A DNA stretch of 64,000 nucleotides from JAAYUD01 sp963676865. Its GTDB lineage: Bacteria; Bacteroidota; Bacteroidia; Bacteroidales; Bacteroidaceae. The notes below the pieces were generated by a model. That model worked only from the letters and a program-made list of their open reading frames with translations, was not told the origin of the DNA and did not search any database. The DNA is taken from contig CAXXSS010000001.1 in assembly GCA_963676865.2 (NCBI GenBank), positions 2,728,001 through 2,792,000 on the forward strand, written 5' to 3'. Both the position numbers and the translations under genes were made by a program. Shown here in pieces: positions 25,412 through 35,713 of this stretch (positions are counted from its first letter, which is position 1; the number at the start of each line of letters is the position of its first letter).

Positions 25412-27727
25412 TTATTTGTTTATATTTTTTAAGTGCATTATTGATACAGGTTTTATAGGTCTCAACACTTTATTAACTTTCCATTTGTGTGCGATCGTTA
25501 TTTTTCTTGATATACATACTTTTATTTCTTCGGAAGAGCTGCCAAACATAAAATCACATTTGCCTTTCCCTAACACCCAATTGGAAGAATCTGCATCAAA
25601 AGAAGCCAAATCGTAATCTGTCAGCGTGATAACGACGTTTTGTTTCTCTCCAGGTTGCAATGTTTTTGTCTTGGCAAAACCTTTTAATTCATAAACAGGC
25701 TTTTCTATTCCAATGGATGGTGTAGCAACATATAATTGAACGACTTCCTGTCCGGCCCTGTCACCCGTATTTGTCACTCGTACCTGTGCTATCCATTTCC
25801 CTTTCTTTTTAGTCAGTTTAGGACAGTCGTAAACGAATTTCGTATACGATAACCCATAGCCGAACGGATATGATACTTTCTTCTTTGCTGTTGTGAAATA
25901 GCGATAACCTACCCATATGTTTTCTTCATAATTAGTATAATCAAAATCCTTTCCCTCCTTCGTTTTTCCTATTAGCGGATAGTTTCTTGAGGAAGGAATA
26001 TCTTCGTATTTTATAGGAAAAGTCATTGGAAGTTTGCCTGAAGGACAAACTTTACCGGTCAAAATATCTGCAACAGCATTGCCACATTCCTGACCAGGAA
26101 ACCATGATAAAAGTATAGCATCTGGAAGTTTATTCCACAAATCTGTCTCTATGACTCCACAGATGTTTAACACGACTATAACCTTTTTATTCTTTGCATG
26201 AAATTCCTTACATACTTGTTCTATCATCTCTTTCTCTGCCACACTATGCCCGAAAGTTTCGTCCAGACTTCTGTCTGATTCTTCAGTAGATGAGCTACCT
26301 AAGACTATAATGGCGACATCGTTTTTTGTCGCTTGCTCGATTATAATCTTTTTGTTTCTCGTTATATCCATTTCGGGCATTACAGGACGAAAATACGATA
26401 ACTTCTCCCAAGATTTGGCATTGCCCGGTATCATAAGAGCTTCTTGAAATTGGCAATACTTTTCATAAACATTCTCTAAATCGGAATCCACATTCATTCC
26501 AACGTTCTTTATTCCGTCTGCAATATTCACAATATATGATTTGTTCACATTCGACGAACCACCACCACCAACGATAGAACGATAGGCAGAAACCCCAAAA
26601 AGAGAGACTTTCAGTTTCTTTTCTTCAAGCGGAAGAGTAGCCTCATTATTCTTTAATAGTACCATGCCTTCTGTTGCAATTTTGCGTGACAGATAAGCAT
26701 TGTCCTTTAAGTTTAAAAACTTTTCTTCTGTATTTTGGGGATACTTAGTTACTTTGTAAATGAACGATAACACATCTCGCACACATTCATTCAACTTCTC
26801 TTCCGGCAAAAACCCTGTTTTTACTGCATTTTCTATTTCCTCTGCTTGCGATAATTCACCGGGCATCATTAGTTGACTACCTCCTAATACCTGCTCTGTC
26901 GTATTTCTTTTTTTATACCAGTCGGTCATAACCAAACCTTTATATCCCCATTCTTTTCGCAATATTGTTCTGAGTAGTTCGGGATTGGCCTGAGTATAAA
27001 GGCCTCCTATTTTATTGTAAGAAGACATAACAGACCAAGGATTAGCATCTCTGATGCAAATTTCGAAACCTTTCAGATATATTTCTCTCAAAGCTTGCAG
27101 AGGAATTCGTGCATCGTTATTAAGCTTATTAATTTGTTGATTGTTTGCAATAAAATGTTTCAAGCAAGCAGCGATACCGGTACTTTGAATGCCTTTAATG
27201 ACAGATGCCCCCATGTATCCTGACAACACCGGATCTTCGGAAAAATACTCGAAATTACGTCCACAAAGAGGGTTTCGCATGATATTTATTCCTGGTGTCA
27301 AAATCACATCAACTCCATAGGCTTTCGCCTCTTGTCCCATCGCTAGCCCCTCTTGCAAAGCCAACTCTCTATTCCAAGTGGCAGACAATAGACTACACGA
27401 TGGAAAAGCTGTGCAATAATAAGATTGTAAATCCTGTTTTCTAAAAGGTGATATTCTAACTCCCATAGGCCCATCGGCCATTACGACAGAAGGGATTCCT
27501 AGTGTAGGGAAAGCATAAGTATAGCCTGCTGCACCTATAACGTTTCCTTTTTGCAAGGGCTTTGTTTCTTCTGCTCCAACAATTAACAAAGCCTTTTCGT
27601 GAAGACTCATGCGAGCTATAAGTTCGTTTATTTTGTATATTTCTAGTGAGATATTTTTTTGTGCATAAACGGGAATAGAAAATACGATTAAAGTCAGTAA
27701 GACTATTATGATATCTTTTAATTTCAT
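25412..27727 (-). CDS. Glycoside hydrolase family 3 (beta-glucosidase type)
   Basis: The start is the ATG giving the signal peptide MKLKDIIIVLLTLIVFSIPV; a longer frame would overlap the upstream gene. The 771-residue protein has the GH3 N-terminal barrel (about 30-330) with the nucleophile Asp in GLVMTDWY, GH3-C (about 370-600, with STEESDRSLDETFG around the usual acid/base site) and a C-terminal fibronectin-III-like domain (about 660-740, with RVTNTGDRAGQEVVQLYV). It removes terminal beta-linked sugars, commonly glucose or xylose, from oligosaccharides in the periplasm. The sugar cannot be read from sequence. It sits 19 bases after the EEP gene. Confidence 0.93.
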   Translation of the reverse strand: MKLKDIIIVLLTLIVFSIPVYAQKNISLEIYKINELIARMSLHEKALLIVGAEETKPLQKGNVIGAAGYTYAFPTLGIPSVVMADGPMGVRISPFRKQDLQSYYCTAFPSCSLLSATWNRELALQEGLAMGQEAKAYGVDVILTPGINIMRNPLCGRNFEYFSEDPVLSGYMGASVIKGIQSTGIAACLKHFIANNQQINKLNNDARIPLQALREIYLKGFEICIRDANPWSVMSSYNKIGGLYTQANPELLRTILRKEWGYKGLVMTDWYKKRNTTEQVLGGSQLMMPGELSQAEEIENAVKTGFLPEEKLNECVRDVLSFIYKVTKYPQNTEEKFLNLKDNAYLSRKIATEGMVLLKNNEATLPLEEKKLKVSLFGVSAYRSIVGGGGSSNVNKSYIVNIADGIKNVGMNVDSDLENVYEKYCQFQEALMIPGNAKSWEKLSYFRPVMPEMDITRNKKIIIEQATKNDVAIIVLGSSSTEESDRSLDETFGHSVAEKEMIEQVCKEFHAKNKKVIVVLNICGVIETDLWNKLPDAILLSWFPGQECGNAVADILTGKVCPSGKLPMTFPIKYEDIPSSRNYPLIGKTKEGKDFDYTNYEENIWVGYRYFTTAKKKVSYPFGYGLSYTKFVYDCPKLTKKKGKWIAQVRVTNTGDRAGQEVVQLYVATPSIGIEKPVYELKGFAKTKTLQPGEKQNVVITLTDYDLASFDADSSNWVLGKGKCDFMFGSSSEEIKVCISRKITIAHKWKVNKVLRPIKPVSIMHLKNINK

Positions 27728-27746
27728 CAATAAATATAATTGATTA

Positions 27747-28475
27747 TTACCATTCAAATTTAACATAAACGGGACGGTGGTCTGAAGCATGAGGCTCGTT
27801 TATTGTCCCGCGATGAATCACTGTTCCCTTAAACCCTTTTGCCCAAATATAATCTATCATTATTTCAGGTTTATCAGCTGGAAACGTCAATTGCGTCATA
27901 TCCGAAAGGCAAGTCAGGTCCTTTTCTAGATAGTGACATAAATCGGATGTTGGTTTGTCATTGAAATCTCCACCGATAAAAACGGGCTTTGTAAGATTGG
28001 CAATGGTCGACAATATAATTTTAGCCGATTCTATCCGATCTTCTTTGTTCAATGACATATGAGTACATCCGACATAAAAGTGTTTATATTCCGTAAGCAG
28101 AAAAACTCTTTTTTCTTCTCTGCCCGGAAGCGATACTTTCTTCACACTCAGCGGTTTTTTCTTACTAAGTATTGTAATACCATATTTGCCACCACCAAAC
28201 TCTATTGCTGCACCATAAGTATAGTGCAAGCCAACACGCTTCCCAATCATAGCGGCCTCATCAATATTATTTCTTTTGTTCATACTATCCACTTCTTGCA
28301 AACAAACAAAGTCTGCACCGGTTTTCTTGATTATAGTAGAGACCTCTTCTAGATTGGATGCCTTATTATCTACCGAATGGCCGTTATGTATGTTGTACGA
28401 AACGATAGTGACTTTACTTTGACACGAACAAGCCAACAGCATTATCATGAATAAGTAGTAAATAATATTCTTCAT
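27747..28475 (-). CDS. Endonuclease/exonuclease/phosphatase-family lipoprotein
   Basis: The 242-residue protein begins with a lipobox signal (MLLACSC, Cys about residue 16), so it is anchored to a membrane. The rest is one EEP domain: SYNIHNGHS, LQEVDS, GGDFND and the final SDHRPVYV, which together bind the metal and provide the catalytic Asp/His. Members cleave phosphodiesters or phosphate esters. In a polysaccharide locus it may remove phosphate-linked groups from the glycan; this is inference. It lies between the DUF6259 and GH3 genes in a tight same-strand series. Confidence 0.88.
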   Translation of the reverse strand: MKNIIYYLFMIMLLACSCQSKVTIVSYNIHNGHSVDNKASNLEEVSTIIKKTGADFVCLQEVDSMNKRNNIDEAAMIGKRVGLHYTYGAAIEFGGGKYGITILSKKKPLSVKKVSLPGREEKRVFLLTEYKHFYVGCTHMSLNKEDRIESAKIILSTIANLTKPVFIGGDFNDKPTSDLCHYLEKDLTCLSDMTQLTFPADKPEIMIDYIWAKGFKGTVIHRGTINEPHASDHRPVYVKFEW

Positions 28476-28523
28476 TATATTCCATTTTTAATTAGACCTA
28501 TTGAATTATTAATACGCTCAAAG

Positions 28524-30587
28524 TTAATATATTATTTCCACTCTTTTTGCTTTTACTGTTATTTTTCGAGCATTGCCTGGCAATGAAATAGAATGTTCTT
28601 TTGTATCCATATTCACCACAAAAATCACCTTCTTTCCTTCAGGAGAGATCCATTTAGAGGCGCATACTACAGCAGTCGTTCCAAACCCACTCACTTCGAT
28701 TCTCGGATTGTCTCCAACGGGTATTATTTCTTCAACAAACTGGCCTCCATTAAATATGTGATGACACTTTTTGCGTACGCTTATCAATTCTTTCAAAAAA
28801 GCGGCTTCATCTGTCGATTCTTTGCGCATTAGCAAAGTAGGATCTACCCAGCCCAATTGTGAACCATAAAGAAAACACATTGTATTCTCGTAACAAAAAT
28901 CGCCTCTCGTCAATTTATCGACTGGAGTATAAGTAAAGGCCGCAGTCAGCACTCTATCCGAATATACTGTAGGAAATAGTGGTACGATTCTGCCATTTTG
29001 ATGAGGAGTATTTACCATTAGCAACAAATCAAATAAATCAATGTAACATTCAGCATTCTCTTCGGTTATCAGAATATTGTTTTTCAATAAATGATTACTC
29101 CGTAAATTCTCTATCATTTTACGGTAGGCTTTATACCAAAAATCTCCTCCTCCTTTAGCATGTCCATGATTGTCGGCCCAACAAGGCTGTGGAGCTGCAG
29201 CAGCTATCTGATCTATGTATACTCCGTTCGTTTTTAATTCTTGTTGTATTTTATCTATTAAGCCTGTTATCGTTTTTTGCCATATATCGGATGCCGGACA
29301 AGTTACAGTATTCAATACTTTTGATGTCGGGTATATTTCCGTATAAAGTGTTCCGTCTGATTTTCGACAAGAAGCCAATTTGCCATTCATCGTTAAGTAG
29401 CTTGTTGCTGCGGGATCCCAAAGACGACCATTGATATAAGGTACTACATAGCATTGCTTATCTCTCACTTCTTTTATCATTTCTTTAAAACCCGATTTGG
29501 CAGGGAAGTAGTCTGGATAGTGAGTGTCGTATGGGAAATGATGCCAATAATACCAATGCACCGCTGTATTTTTACCGTAGTAATCTATCGACTTACGTAC
29601 CGCGTTCATTACGGTATCATTCACACCTTTAGCTCTTATCCATAAATCAGTGTTACAAAGCCATTGAGGGATATTTCGTGAGGTTAAACTCTTTTTTCCC
29701 CACTCTGTCGTGTACGTAAAGGGCACATACCATTTCCTGACTGCTTTTTGCCAGTTATCAGCAGTAAATCCTATGACGGAAGACCATGGTAAAATAAAAT
29801 TATTCGATTTAGACCAAGCTTCAGATGTCACTGTCTCAGTGATAAACGTCATTGTTTTATCACCACATACTGCTTTAATCTCTTTTCCACATGCGTTTCT
29901 GTCCTCGGTAGCATAATAGAAAGAACCATTGGGACTATGCATTATCAATAGTTGCATAGCGCCCGAATGCGACGGATAATTTTCGACATACGAACCGCCG
30001 GCTTTTATGTCATATTCGTTTCCCCAACCAGCAGAGGTTATCATTTTCCCATCAGCCGGAGTATCAATTGTTATTCTTGGAAATTGAGTTTTTGTAATAA
30101 TCCAGCCTTCAGGAAGTTCGGCCTTTATATCCCAATGTATCAAATCAGAGTTGTTGGGTATAGCCACAGTCATTAGAATTGAATACACGGCTTCGTACGA
30201 CAGCTTCATATTCCATTTAAAAACAACCGATACTCCCGAATCTTCTTTGTTGATAGTATATCCTTTATACTCGCCATAAGAAGGAAATAAAACAGGATTT
30301 TCTCCTTTTTTCCCTTGATAAGTAAGTATCCACGGAACTGTGTTTAGTCCTGTTTTCGATAGTAAGCTTCTACCTCCCATTTTAATCGACTTAATATCGA
30401 AATCTGATGTTTTCGGAAAGGTAAGTTCGACAAGTCCATTGCCTATTGTAAGTTCGCTCGCCGTCTCTGAACTATTGGTTTTACTATTTTGCGCATAACA
30501 GTTCAAGCAAAACAGTGGAATTACGAAAAGGGCTAAAGTAACCCTTTTCGTAACTATAAAATTTATATATGCATTAATATCCTTCAT
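28524..30587 (-). CDS. DUF6259-type secreted glycoside-hydrolase-like protein
   Basis: The 687-residue protein has a signal peptide (about 1-33, ending CLNCYA) and an N-terminal beta-sandwich followed by a TIM-barrel-like middle (about 330-580). GVYIDQIAAAAP and ILITEENAE offer an Asp and a Glu at the ends of barrel strands, in the layout of clan GH-D/GH31-like retaining enzymes. A C-terminal beta domain closes the protein. The family fits DUF6259, whose activity is not established to my knowledge. The start overlaps the end of susD by 14 bases, so the two are translated from one transcript. It is probably the first enzyme acting on the locus substrate. Confidence 0.8.
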   Translation of the reverse strand: MKDINAYINFIVTKRVTLALFVIPLFCLNCYAQNSKTNSSETASELTIGNGLVELTFPKTSDFDIKSIKMGGRSLLSKTGLNTVPWILTYQGKKGENPVLFPSYGEYKGYTINKEDSGVSVVFKWNMKLSYEAVYSILMTVAIPNNSDLIHWDIKAELPEGWIITKTQFPRITIDTPADGKMITSAGWGNEYDIKAGGSYVENYPSHSGAMQLLIMHSPNGSFYYATEDRNACGKEIKAVCGDKTMTFITETVTSEAWSKSNNFILPWSSVIGFTADNWQKAVRKWYVPFTYTTEWGKKSLTSRNIPQWLCNTDLWIRAKGVNDTVMNAVRKSIDYYGKNTAVHWYYWHHFPYDTHYPDYFPAKSGFKEMIKEVRDKQCYVVPYINGRLWDPAATSYLTMNGKLASCRKSDGTLYTEIYPTSKVLNTVTCPASDIWQKTITGLIDKIQQELKTNGVYIDQIAAAAPQPCWADNHGHAKGGGDFWYKAYRKMIENLRSNHLLKNNILITEENAECYIDLFDLLLMVNTPHQNGRIVPLFPTVYSDRVLTAAFTYTPVDKLTRGDFCYENTMCFLYGSQLGWVDPTLLMRKESTDEAAFLKELISVRKKCHHIFNGGQFVEEIIPVGDNPRIEVSGFGTTAVVCASKWISPEGKKVIFVVNMDTKEHSISLPGNARKITVKAKRVEIIY

Positions 30588-32337
30588 TTTGTTTGATGTT
30601 GGAGTCTCGATCTATTTCTGTTTGTGGAATAGGCCATAAATTGAACTTTTTGTCCCAATAGCGGTTTTTGTCACGTACATTCAGTTTCTCTTTATAAGCT
30701 TCGTAAGAAGGAATATCATTCAAATCGTGACGCATATCAGCCTTGAAATTAGGAATATCTGTATCTGATAAGCCTTCATACTTATAAGTAGCGATAGGCA
30801 TACCATAAGTAGGGTGCTCGTTTTCTAAATCACCGGTACCCCATCTGCGCATATCAACGAAATGTAATCCCTCCATTGCAAGTTCCACTTTACGTTCTCT
30901 GCGTACCAATTGGCGCATTTTATCGATATTTCCTATCCTATCGGACGATACTACAGGCATATGGGCACGTTGACGAACGTCATTGATTGCCTGGTATACG
31001 GAGTCTTTCAAATCACCTAATTCAATTTTAGCTTCAGCATAGGTGAGCAACACTTCGGCATAGCGCATCAGAGCAACATTGGTTGTTTGTTCAGCTCCTT
31101 CGGCGACGTCTGCTCCATACTTATACCACATATATCCTGTTCCGGCCTTGAAAAAACTATTGCCAGCCGAAGTACCGGAAATATCACTGTTGATATCACT
31201 ATACCATCCCTTGGAATTCGAGTAGAATTTTGTCTTACTATTATAGCCGTCGAGTACAACCTGTTGTGTTCCGATAGAGGTATAATACTGTACCGTATCA
31301 CCATTCATTCTCAATGTTACATTAAAACGGGGATCACGATTTTTACTTGGATAATGAGGATCGTAAAGCGGTGATTCATCAATGCGTTTGCCATCTTTAC
31401 ATTCGTAAGTATCCGCTAGCATCGAACTTGGATAACGTACGCAAGCACCATAGTTTATCGAACATTGTCCTTTAGATATACGATGAACATTACGAGTACT
31501 TTCACTCGAATACATCAGTTCGAACAACATCTCACTCCGAACATCTGTTTTGCTCTGCCCTGCCAGAGTGAACAAATCCTCAAAGCTTTTGGCCAACTGC
31601 CGTTTGCCTATTATACGACCTGCCGAGTTGGCCGACACATTAAAATAATACTTTGATTTTCCGCCGTAATTAAGACTTCCACCAAGAAGTGCCGCACGAG
31701 CTTCCAGTCCATAGGCTACAGCCCTATCCACACGACCACGCTGAGTTGCTATCCAAGGCATAGCAGGAGCGGCTTCTTCCATTTCCTTAATGATAAAATC
31801 CAAAATATCGACTTTTGATGTCTTACTATCATTATATTGTTCGATTGTTATGGGTGCCGTAAAAAACGGCACATCTCCGTAAGTAGATATCAAATTATAG
31901 TAGGCGTAAGCCCTTAGCACACGTGCTTCAGCATAACATTGTTTTGCTTCGTCGCTCATGTTTCCTACGGTCTCAGAAGCACCGGAGATCACAGAATTCG
32001 CTCTAGCTATCAGCGTATACCATGAAGAATACCAAGTCGATACATTACCGTTGGCCGGCAATAAACCTGCTCCGGCTCCAATCGTAGAATTCTGTTGGTT
32101 CTCTAATGCCATTGGAGTATATTCATCTAATACAGCAGGATAAGGAACTGCCCAGTTTAAATTGATATATAATAAAGGATAAATCCCCACAACACCATCT
32201 TTAAATCCCGTTTCTTTACTATAAAAGCCATCAGAAGTGTAGCTGTATGATTTCTTGTCTAGAAAGTCAGAGCAAGCAACTGTTGCCGATGCCAACAAAA
32301 CAAGAATCAATATTCTGTATATTTTGTTTGTTTTCAT
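30574..32337 (-). CDS. SusD/RagB-family glycan-binding lipoprotein
   Basis: The start at the second ATG (MKTNKIYRILILVLLASATV) gives a 587-residue lipoprotein with Cys in the lipobox ATVACSD. The body shows the SusD layout: N-terminal DFLDKKSYSYTSDGFYS, helical TPR-like parts (AEARVLRAYAYYNLISTYGDVPFF), a variable binding region, and the conserved C-terminal end (MRYAEVLLTYAEAKIELGDL, FVDMRRWGTG, LWPIPQTEI). It sits on the cell surface as the lid of the SusC pore and binds the oligosaccharide. The gene lies 10 bases after susC. Confidence 0.95.
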   Translation of the reverse strand: MKTNKIYRILILVLLASATVACSDFLDKKSYSYTSDGFYSKETGFKDGVVGIYPLLYINLNWAVPYPAVLDEYTPMALENQQNSTIGAGAGLLPANGNVSTWYSSWYTLIARANSVISGASETVGNMSDEAKQCYAEARVLRAYAYYNLISTYGDVPFFTAPITIEQYNDSKTSKVDILDFIIKEMEEAAPAMPWIATQRGRVDRAVAYGLEARAALLGGSLNYGGKSKYYFNVSANSAGRIIGKRQLAKSFEDLFTLAGQSKTDVRSEMLFELMYSSESTRNVHRISKGQCSINYGACVRYPSSMLADTYECKDGKRIDESPLYDPHYPSKNRDPRFNVTLRMNGDTVQYYTSIGTQQVVLDGYNSKTKFYSNSKGWYSDINSDISGTSAGNSFFKAGTGYMWYKYGADVAEGAEQTTNVALMRYAEVLLTYAEAKIELGDLKDSVYQAINDVRQRAHMPVVSSDRIGNIDKMRQLVRRERKVELAMEGLHFVDMRRWGTGDLENEHPTYGMPIATYKYEGLSDTDIPNFKADMRHDLNDIPSYEAYKEKLNVRDKNRYWDKKFNLWPIPQTEIDRDSNIKQNEGY

Positions 32338-32347
32338 TGTTATCAAA

Positions 32348-35300
32348 TTAAAAATCTATATTCAAACCAAAGTTAAATGTACGCATTATAGGATAATACT
32401 GACCGGCACTAATGCTGTTTTCCGGATCATATCCTTTCAGGCAATGACTTATTGTAAATAAATTCTGAGCACTTATATAAAGTCTTACTTTGTCTAAAGA
32501 GATTTTACTGGTCAACAGTTTCGGTAATGTATATCCAATTATAACATTTTTCAATCGTAAGTAAGCGCCACTCTTCACCCAAAAATCGGAAACAATATTA
32601 TTTTGATTGCTACCGGTAGCATCAACCAGCAAAAGAGGATAAGCTGCATTTTTATTTTCGGGAGTCCAATAATCCAATTGATGTTTATATAGTGTACAAT
32701 AAGAAATCAAAGGGCGTGCACCACCACCTGAATAGAATATATCTTTCTTTCCAACTCCCTGGAAAAAGAATGAGAAGTCGAGTCCTTTCCAATCTCCTCC
32801 AATAGTGAAGCTGTAGTTGTAGCGTGGTGAAGGATTACCAATAATCGTTCTATCTTTCGAATCAATTTTCGGATTTTCCGGATCGTCATTAACAATATCC
32901 TTATATCGAATATAACCAGGTCTTATATTCTTCTTATTTCCTCCATATACACAAGGAACGTTATCTATATCTTCTTGTGAATTGAAATAGCCATTAGAAA
33001 CATAGCCAAAGTATGAACCTATCGGTGAGCCTTCTTCGGTAATTGTGGAATAGCCAATATAATTTTTCCCATATAAATTAATTACTTTGTTCTTTACATC
33101 TGACAGATTTGCTGTAAGATAATAGTTTAGTTTTCCAATACGATCTTTCCAACCGATGCTAAAATCCCAGCCATTGTTTCTCATAGAACCGGCATTCTGC
33201 CAAGGTGATGTCATACCAACAAAAAGAGGCACTGTAAATTGTTGTAGCATATTAGTGATATTCCGAACATAATAATCAAAACCTATAGTCAAATGAGAGC
33301 TGAACATATCTATATCCAAACCAGCATCAAATTGCTTCGACTTCTCCCATGAAATCTGGTCATTGGCAAGCTGAGTCTGTGCGACACCTGTTACAAGATG
33401 TTTATCGAACCAATAATTGGCTCCTGAGCCTATAGATGCTGCGTAAGGATAATATCCATCTATTGATTGATTGCCAAGTTCACCATAAGAGGCTCTCAGT
33501 TTCAAGTTGCCTATTACATCTCTTAATGGTTCGAAAAATTTTTCTTCAGAAATTCTCCATCCGGCTGATACCGAAGGAAAGAATCCCCAACGATTACCCT
33601 TTTTGAATCGTGAAGAGCCATCAAAACGTCCGTTTATTTCCAACAAATAGCGATCGGCAAATGAATAATTCAACCGATACAGATAAGATAGTAAAGCCCA
33701 ATCGTATCTGGAACTTGAGTTTGTCATTGTCGAGACATCGCCATCTGTCAACTCAGTATATTCAGGGTAATGATAATTTTTGCGGCCTGCACCGATAAAC
33801 TTATAGTTCATTTCTTCCGATTGCATACCGGCCAATAATTTAAAATAATGTTGAGCAATGTTTTTTTCGTAAGAAGCTTGAAAATTAAACTGTTTTGTAA
33901 TCGTCTTTCCTCTTTGTTCTGCTTTAGAAGACCCCCAGGATGGATAAGTCATCTTATAGACACCTCCTTCATAAGTATCATATGGATAAGTGAATGCATC
34001 GACTTCCGACTCCAAATTCTTATAGCTATAGCTACCCAATATGTCGAGTCCTTTCAGAGGAGTGAGTTCAACAAAAGTTTTTACTCCCACTTCCGGAGCT
34101 ACATCGTGCCTAGTGCCTCCAACCTCAACGAAAGCCAAAGGGTTTACGCCGCTATATCCATAACCGTATGTACCATCGTTATTCTTGCACGACATCAGTG
34201 GAGTCATAGTCAGTGCATAACCAATAATTTCGTTAGGCGTACCCATTACCGGTCGTTCGGCTTTAGCTTGACGAAGGTTTATATCAATACCCACCTTCAT
34301 CCATTCTTTCAGCTTGACATCTGAATTAACTCTTAATGTAGTGCGCGAATAGTTATTGTTCTTTATTTGTCCATCTTGCCAAAAGTAACCGGCACAAGCA
34401 AACAAATGCACTTTGTCTGAACCGCCACTGACACTTATAGAATGATTTTGTAGTAATGCTGTTTTCTTGAGTATCTCGTTTTTCCAATCAACGTCATAGT
34501 ACTGTTTGTTGTCGACTTCTCCATTTTTATACTTATCTATAACATCTTGCGAATACAAAGGCCCCTGATTGGCATTAGATCTTGCAAGATTGATAGCATT
34601 CATATATTCTATAGCACTTACCGATTCGGGAAGACAAGTAGGGACATTCATACCCACATAGCCGTTGTACGAAATTTTAAAATCTCCCGTGTTGCCTCTT
34701 TTGGTAGTAATAAGTATCACACCATTCGAAGCACGTGAACCGTAGATAGAAGCCGATGCGGCATCTTTTAATACAGATATCGATTCTATTGTATTCAAAT
34801 CCAATCGGTTCATATCACCTTCCACCCCATCTATTAATATAAGAGGAGAGGTAGAAGAATTAAGCGAACCGATACCACGTATCGTAATCGAAGCATTATC
34901 GGCACCTGGTTGACCGGATGACTGTACCGCCACAAGACCTGGCACAATACCTTGAAGTACTTGAGATACATTAGATACGCTACGCCTTGTAATATCGTTC
35001 CCTGAAATACTTTGTACGGCTCCCGTCAAATTTATTTTCTTTTGGGTACCATAACCTATAACAACCACATCATTGAGATTGATGCTGTTTTCGCGCAACG
35101 CTACATTGAGAAGTTTAGAACTGCCAACATTGACAGAATAAGAACTGTAACCGATATAGCTAAATGTCAGCGCCGTTTTTTTGATCAGTGATAATGAATA
35201 GTTTCCGTTTACATCAGTAAGAGTTCCATTGTCTTTTTCGGGAGTAGTGATGGTTACTCCCACAAGAGGTTCACCATTATTTCCTGTGACTTTTCCTTTC

Positions 35301-35677
35301 ACGGTAATCACAGGCATGGCATCTTGTGAGAGTTGCTTTTCTCTTACTGTTTCTTTCTTCTTTTCAGAAAGAACAATCTGCTTCTCGCCTTGTATCTTGT
35401 ATGCGATATCCGTTCCTTTGAAAACTTTCTCGAGTAATAATTGCATCGGTACATTTTTGACTGAAATACTTACTCGTTTAGTTAAATCGGGAAGATTCTC
35501 GGCATAAAAGAAACTGTAGCCAGTTGCTTTTTCAATTATCTTTACCGTCTGTACAATTGTTTTGTTTCTGACAGTAATGGTACACAAATTTGATTGAGCC
35601 GAAAGGGGTTCTCCCATCAGAAACAGAAGAAGCATGATGCCCAATAGCTCGAACACAACGAACTTTGACTTTTTCAT
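32348..35677 (-). CDS. SusC/RagA-family TonB-dependent transporter with STN domain
   Basis: The 1,109-residue outer-membrane protein has a signal peptide (1-27), an STN/secretin N-terminal domain (about 30-100), a carboxypeptidase-like domain (about 125-200, GKVTGNNGEPLVGVTI), a plug (about 215-330, ending SRASNGVILITTKRG) and a large barrel. The TonB-linked outer membrane signature LNDVVVIGYGTQKK is clear. It imports glycan oligomers as partner of SusD. The STN domain is the part that signals to FecR, matching the anti-sigma and sigma genes directly upstream. Confidence 0.96.
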   Translation of the reverse strand: MKKSKFVVFELLGIMLLLFLMGEPLSAQSNLCTITVRNKTIVQTVKIIEKATGYSFFYAENLPDLTKRVSISVKNVPMQLLLEKVFKGTDIAYKIQGEKQIVLSEKKKETVREKQLSQDAMPVITVKGKVTGNNGEPLVGVTITTPEKDNGTLTDVNGNYSLSLIKKTALTFSYIGYSSYSVNVGSSKLLNVALRENSINLNDVVVIGYGTQKKINLTGAVQSISGNDITRRSVSNVSQVLQGIVPGLVAVQSSGQPGADNASITIRGIGSLNSSTSPLILIDGVEGDMNRLDLNTIESISVLKDAASASIYGSRASNGVILITTKRGNTGDFKISYNGYVGMNVPTCLPESVSAIEYMNAINLARSNANQGPLYSQDVIDKYKNGEVDNKQYYDVDWKNEILKKTALLQNHSISVSGGSDKVHLFACAGYFWQDGQIKNNNYSRTTLRVNSDVKLKEWMKVGIDINLRQAKAERPVMGTPNEIIGYALTMTPLMSCKNNDGTYGYGYSGVNPLAFVEVGGTRHDVAPEVGVKTFVELTPLKGLDILGSYSYKNLESEVDAFTYPYDTYEGGVYKMTYPSWGSSKAEQRGKTITKQFNFQASYEKNIAQHYFKLLAGMQSEEMNYKFIGAGRKNYHYPEYTELTDGDVSTMTNSSSRYDWALLSYLYRLNYSFADRYLLEINGRFDGSSRFKKGNRWGFFPSVSAGWRISEEKFFEPLRDVIGNLKLRASYGELGNQSIDGYYPYAASIGSGANYWFDKHLVTGVAQTQLANDQISWEKSKQFDAGLDIDMFSSHLTIGFDYYVRNITNMLQQFTVPLFVGMTSPWQNAGSMRNNGWDFSIGWKDRIGKLNYYLTANLSDVKNKVINLYGKNYIGYSTITEEGSPIGSYFGYVSNGYFNSQEDIDNVPCVYGGNKKNIRPGYIRYKDIVNDDPENPKIDSKDRTIIGNPSPRYNYSFTIGGDWKGLDFSFFFQGVGKKDIFYSGGGARPLISYCTLYKHQLDYWTPENKNAAYPLLLVDATGSNQNNIVSDFWVKSGAYLRLKNVIIGYTLPKLLTSKISLDKVRLYISAQNLFTISHCLKGYDPENSISAGQYYPIMRTFNFGLNIDF

Positions 35678-35713
35678 AAAAGATTAATATATTAGAGATA
35701 TGTTAAACCTAGA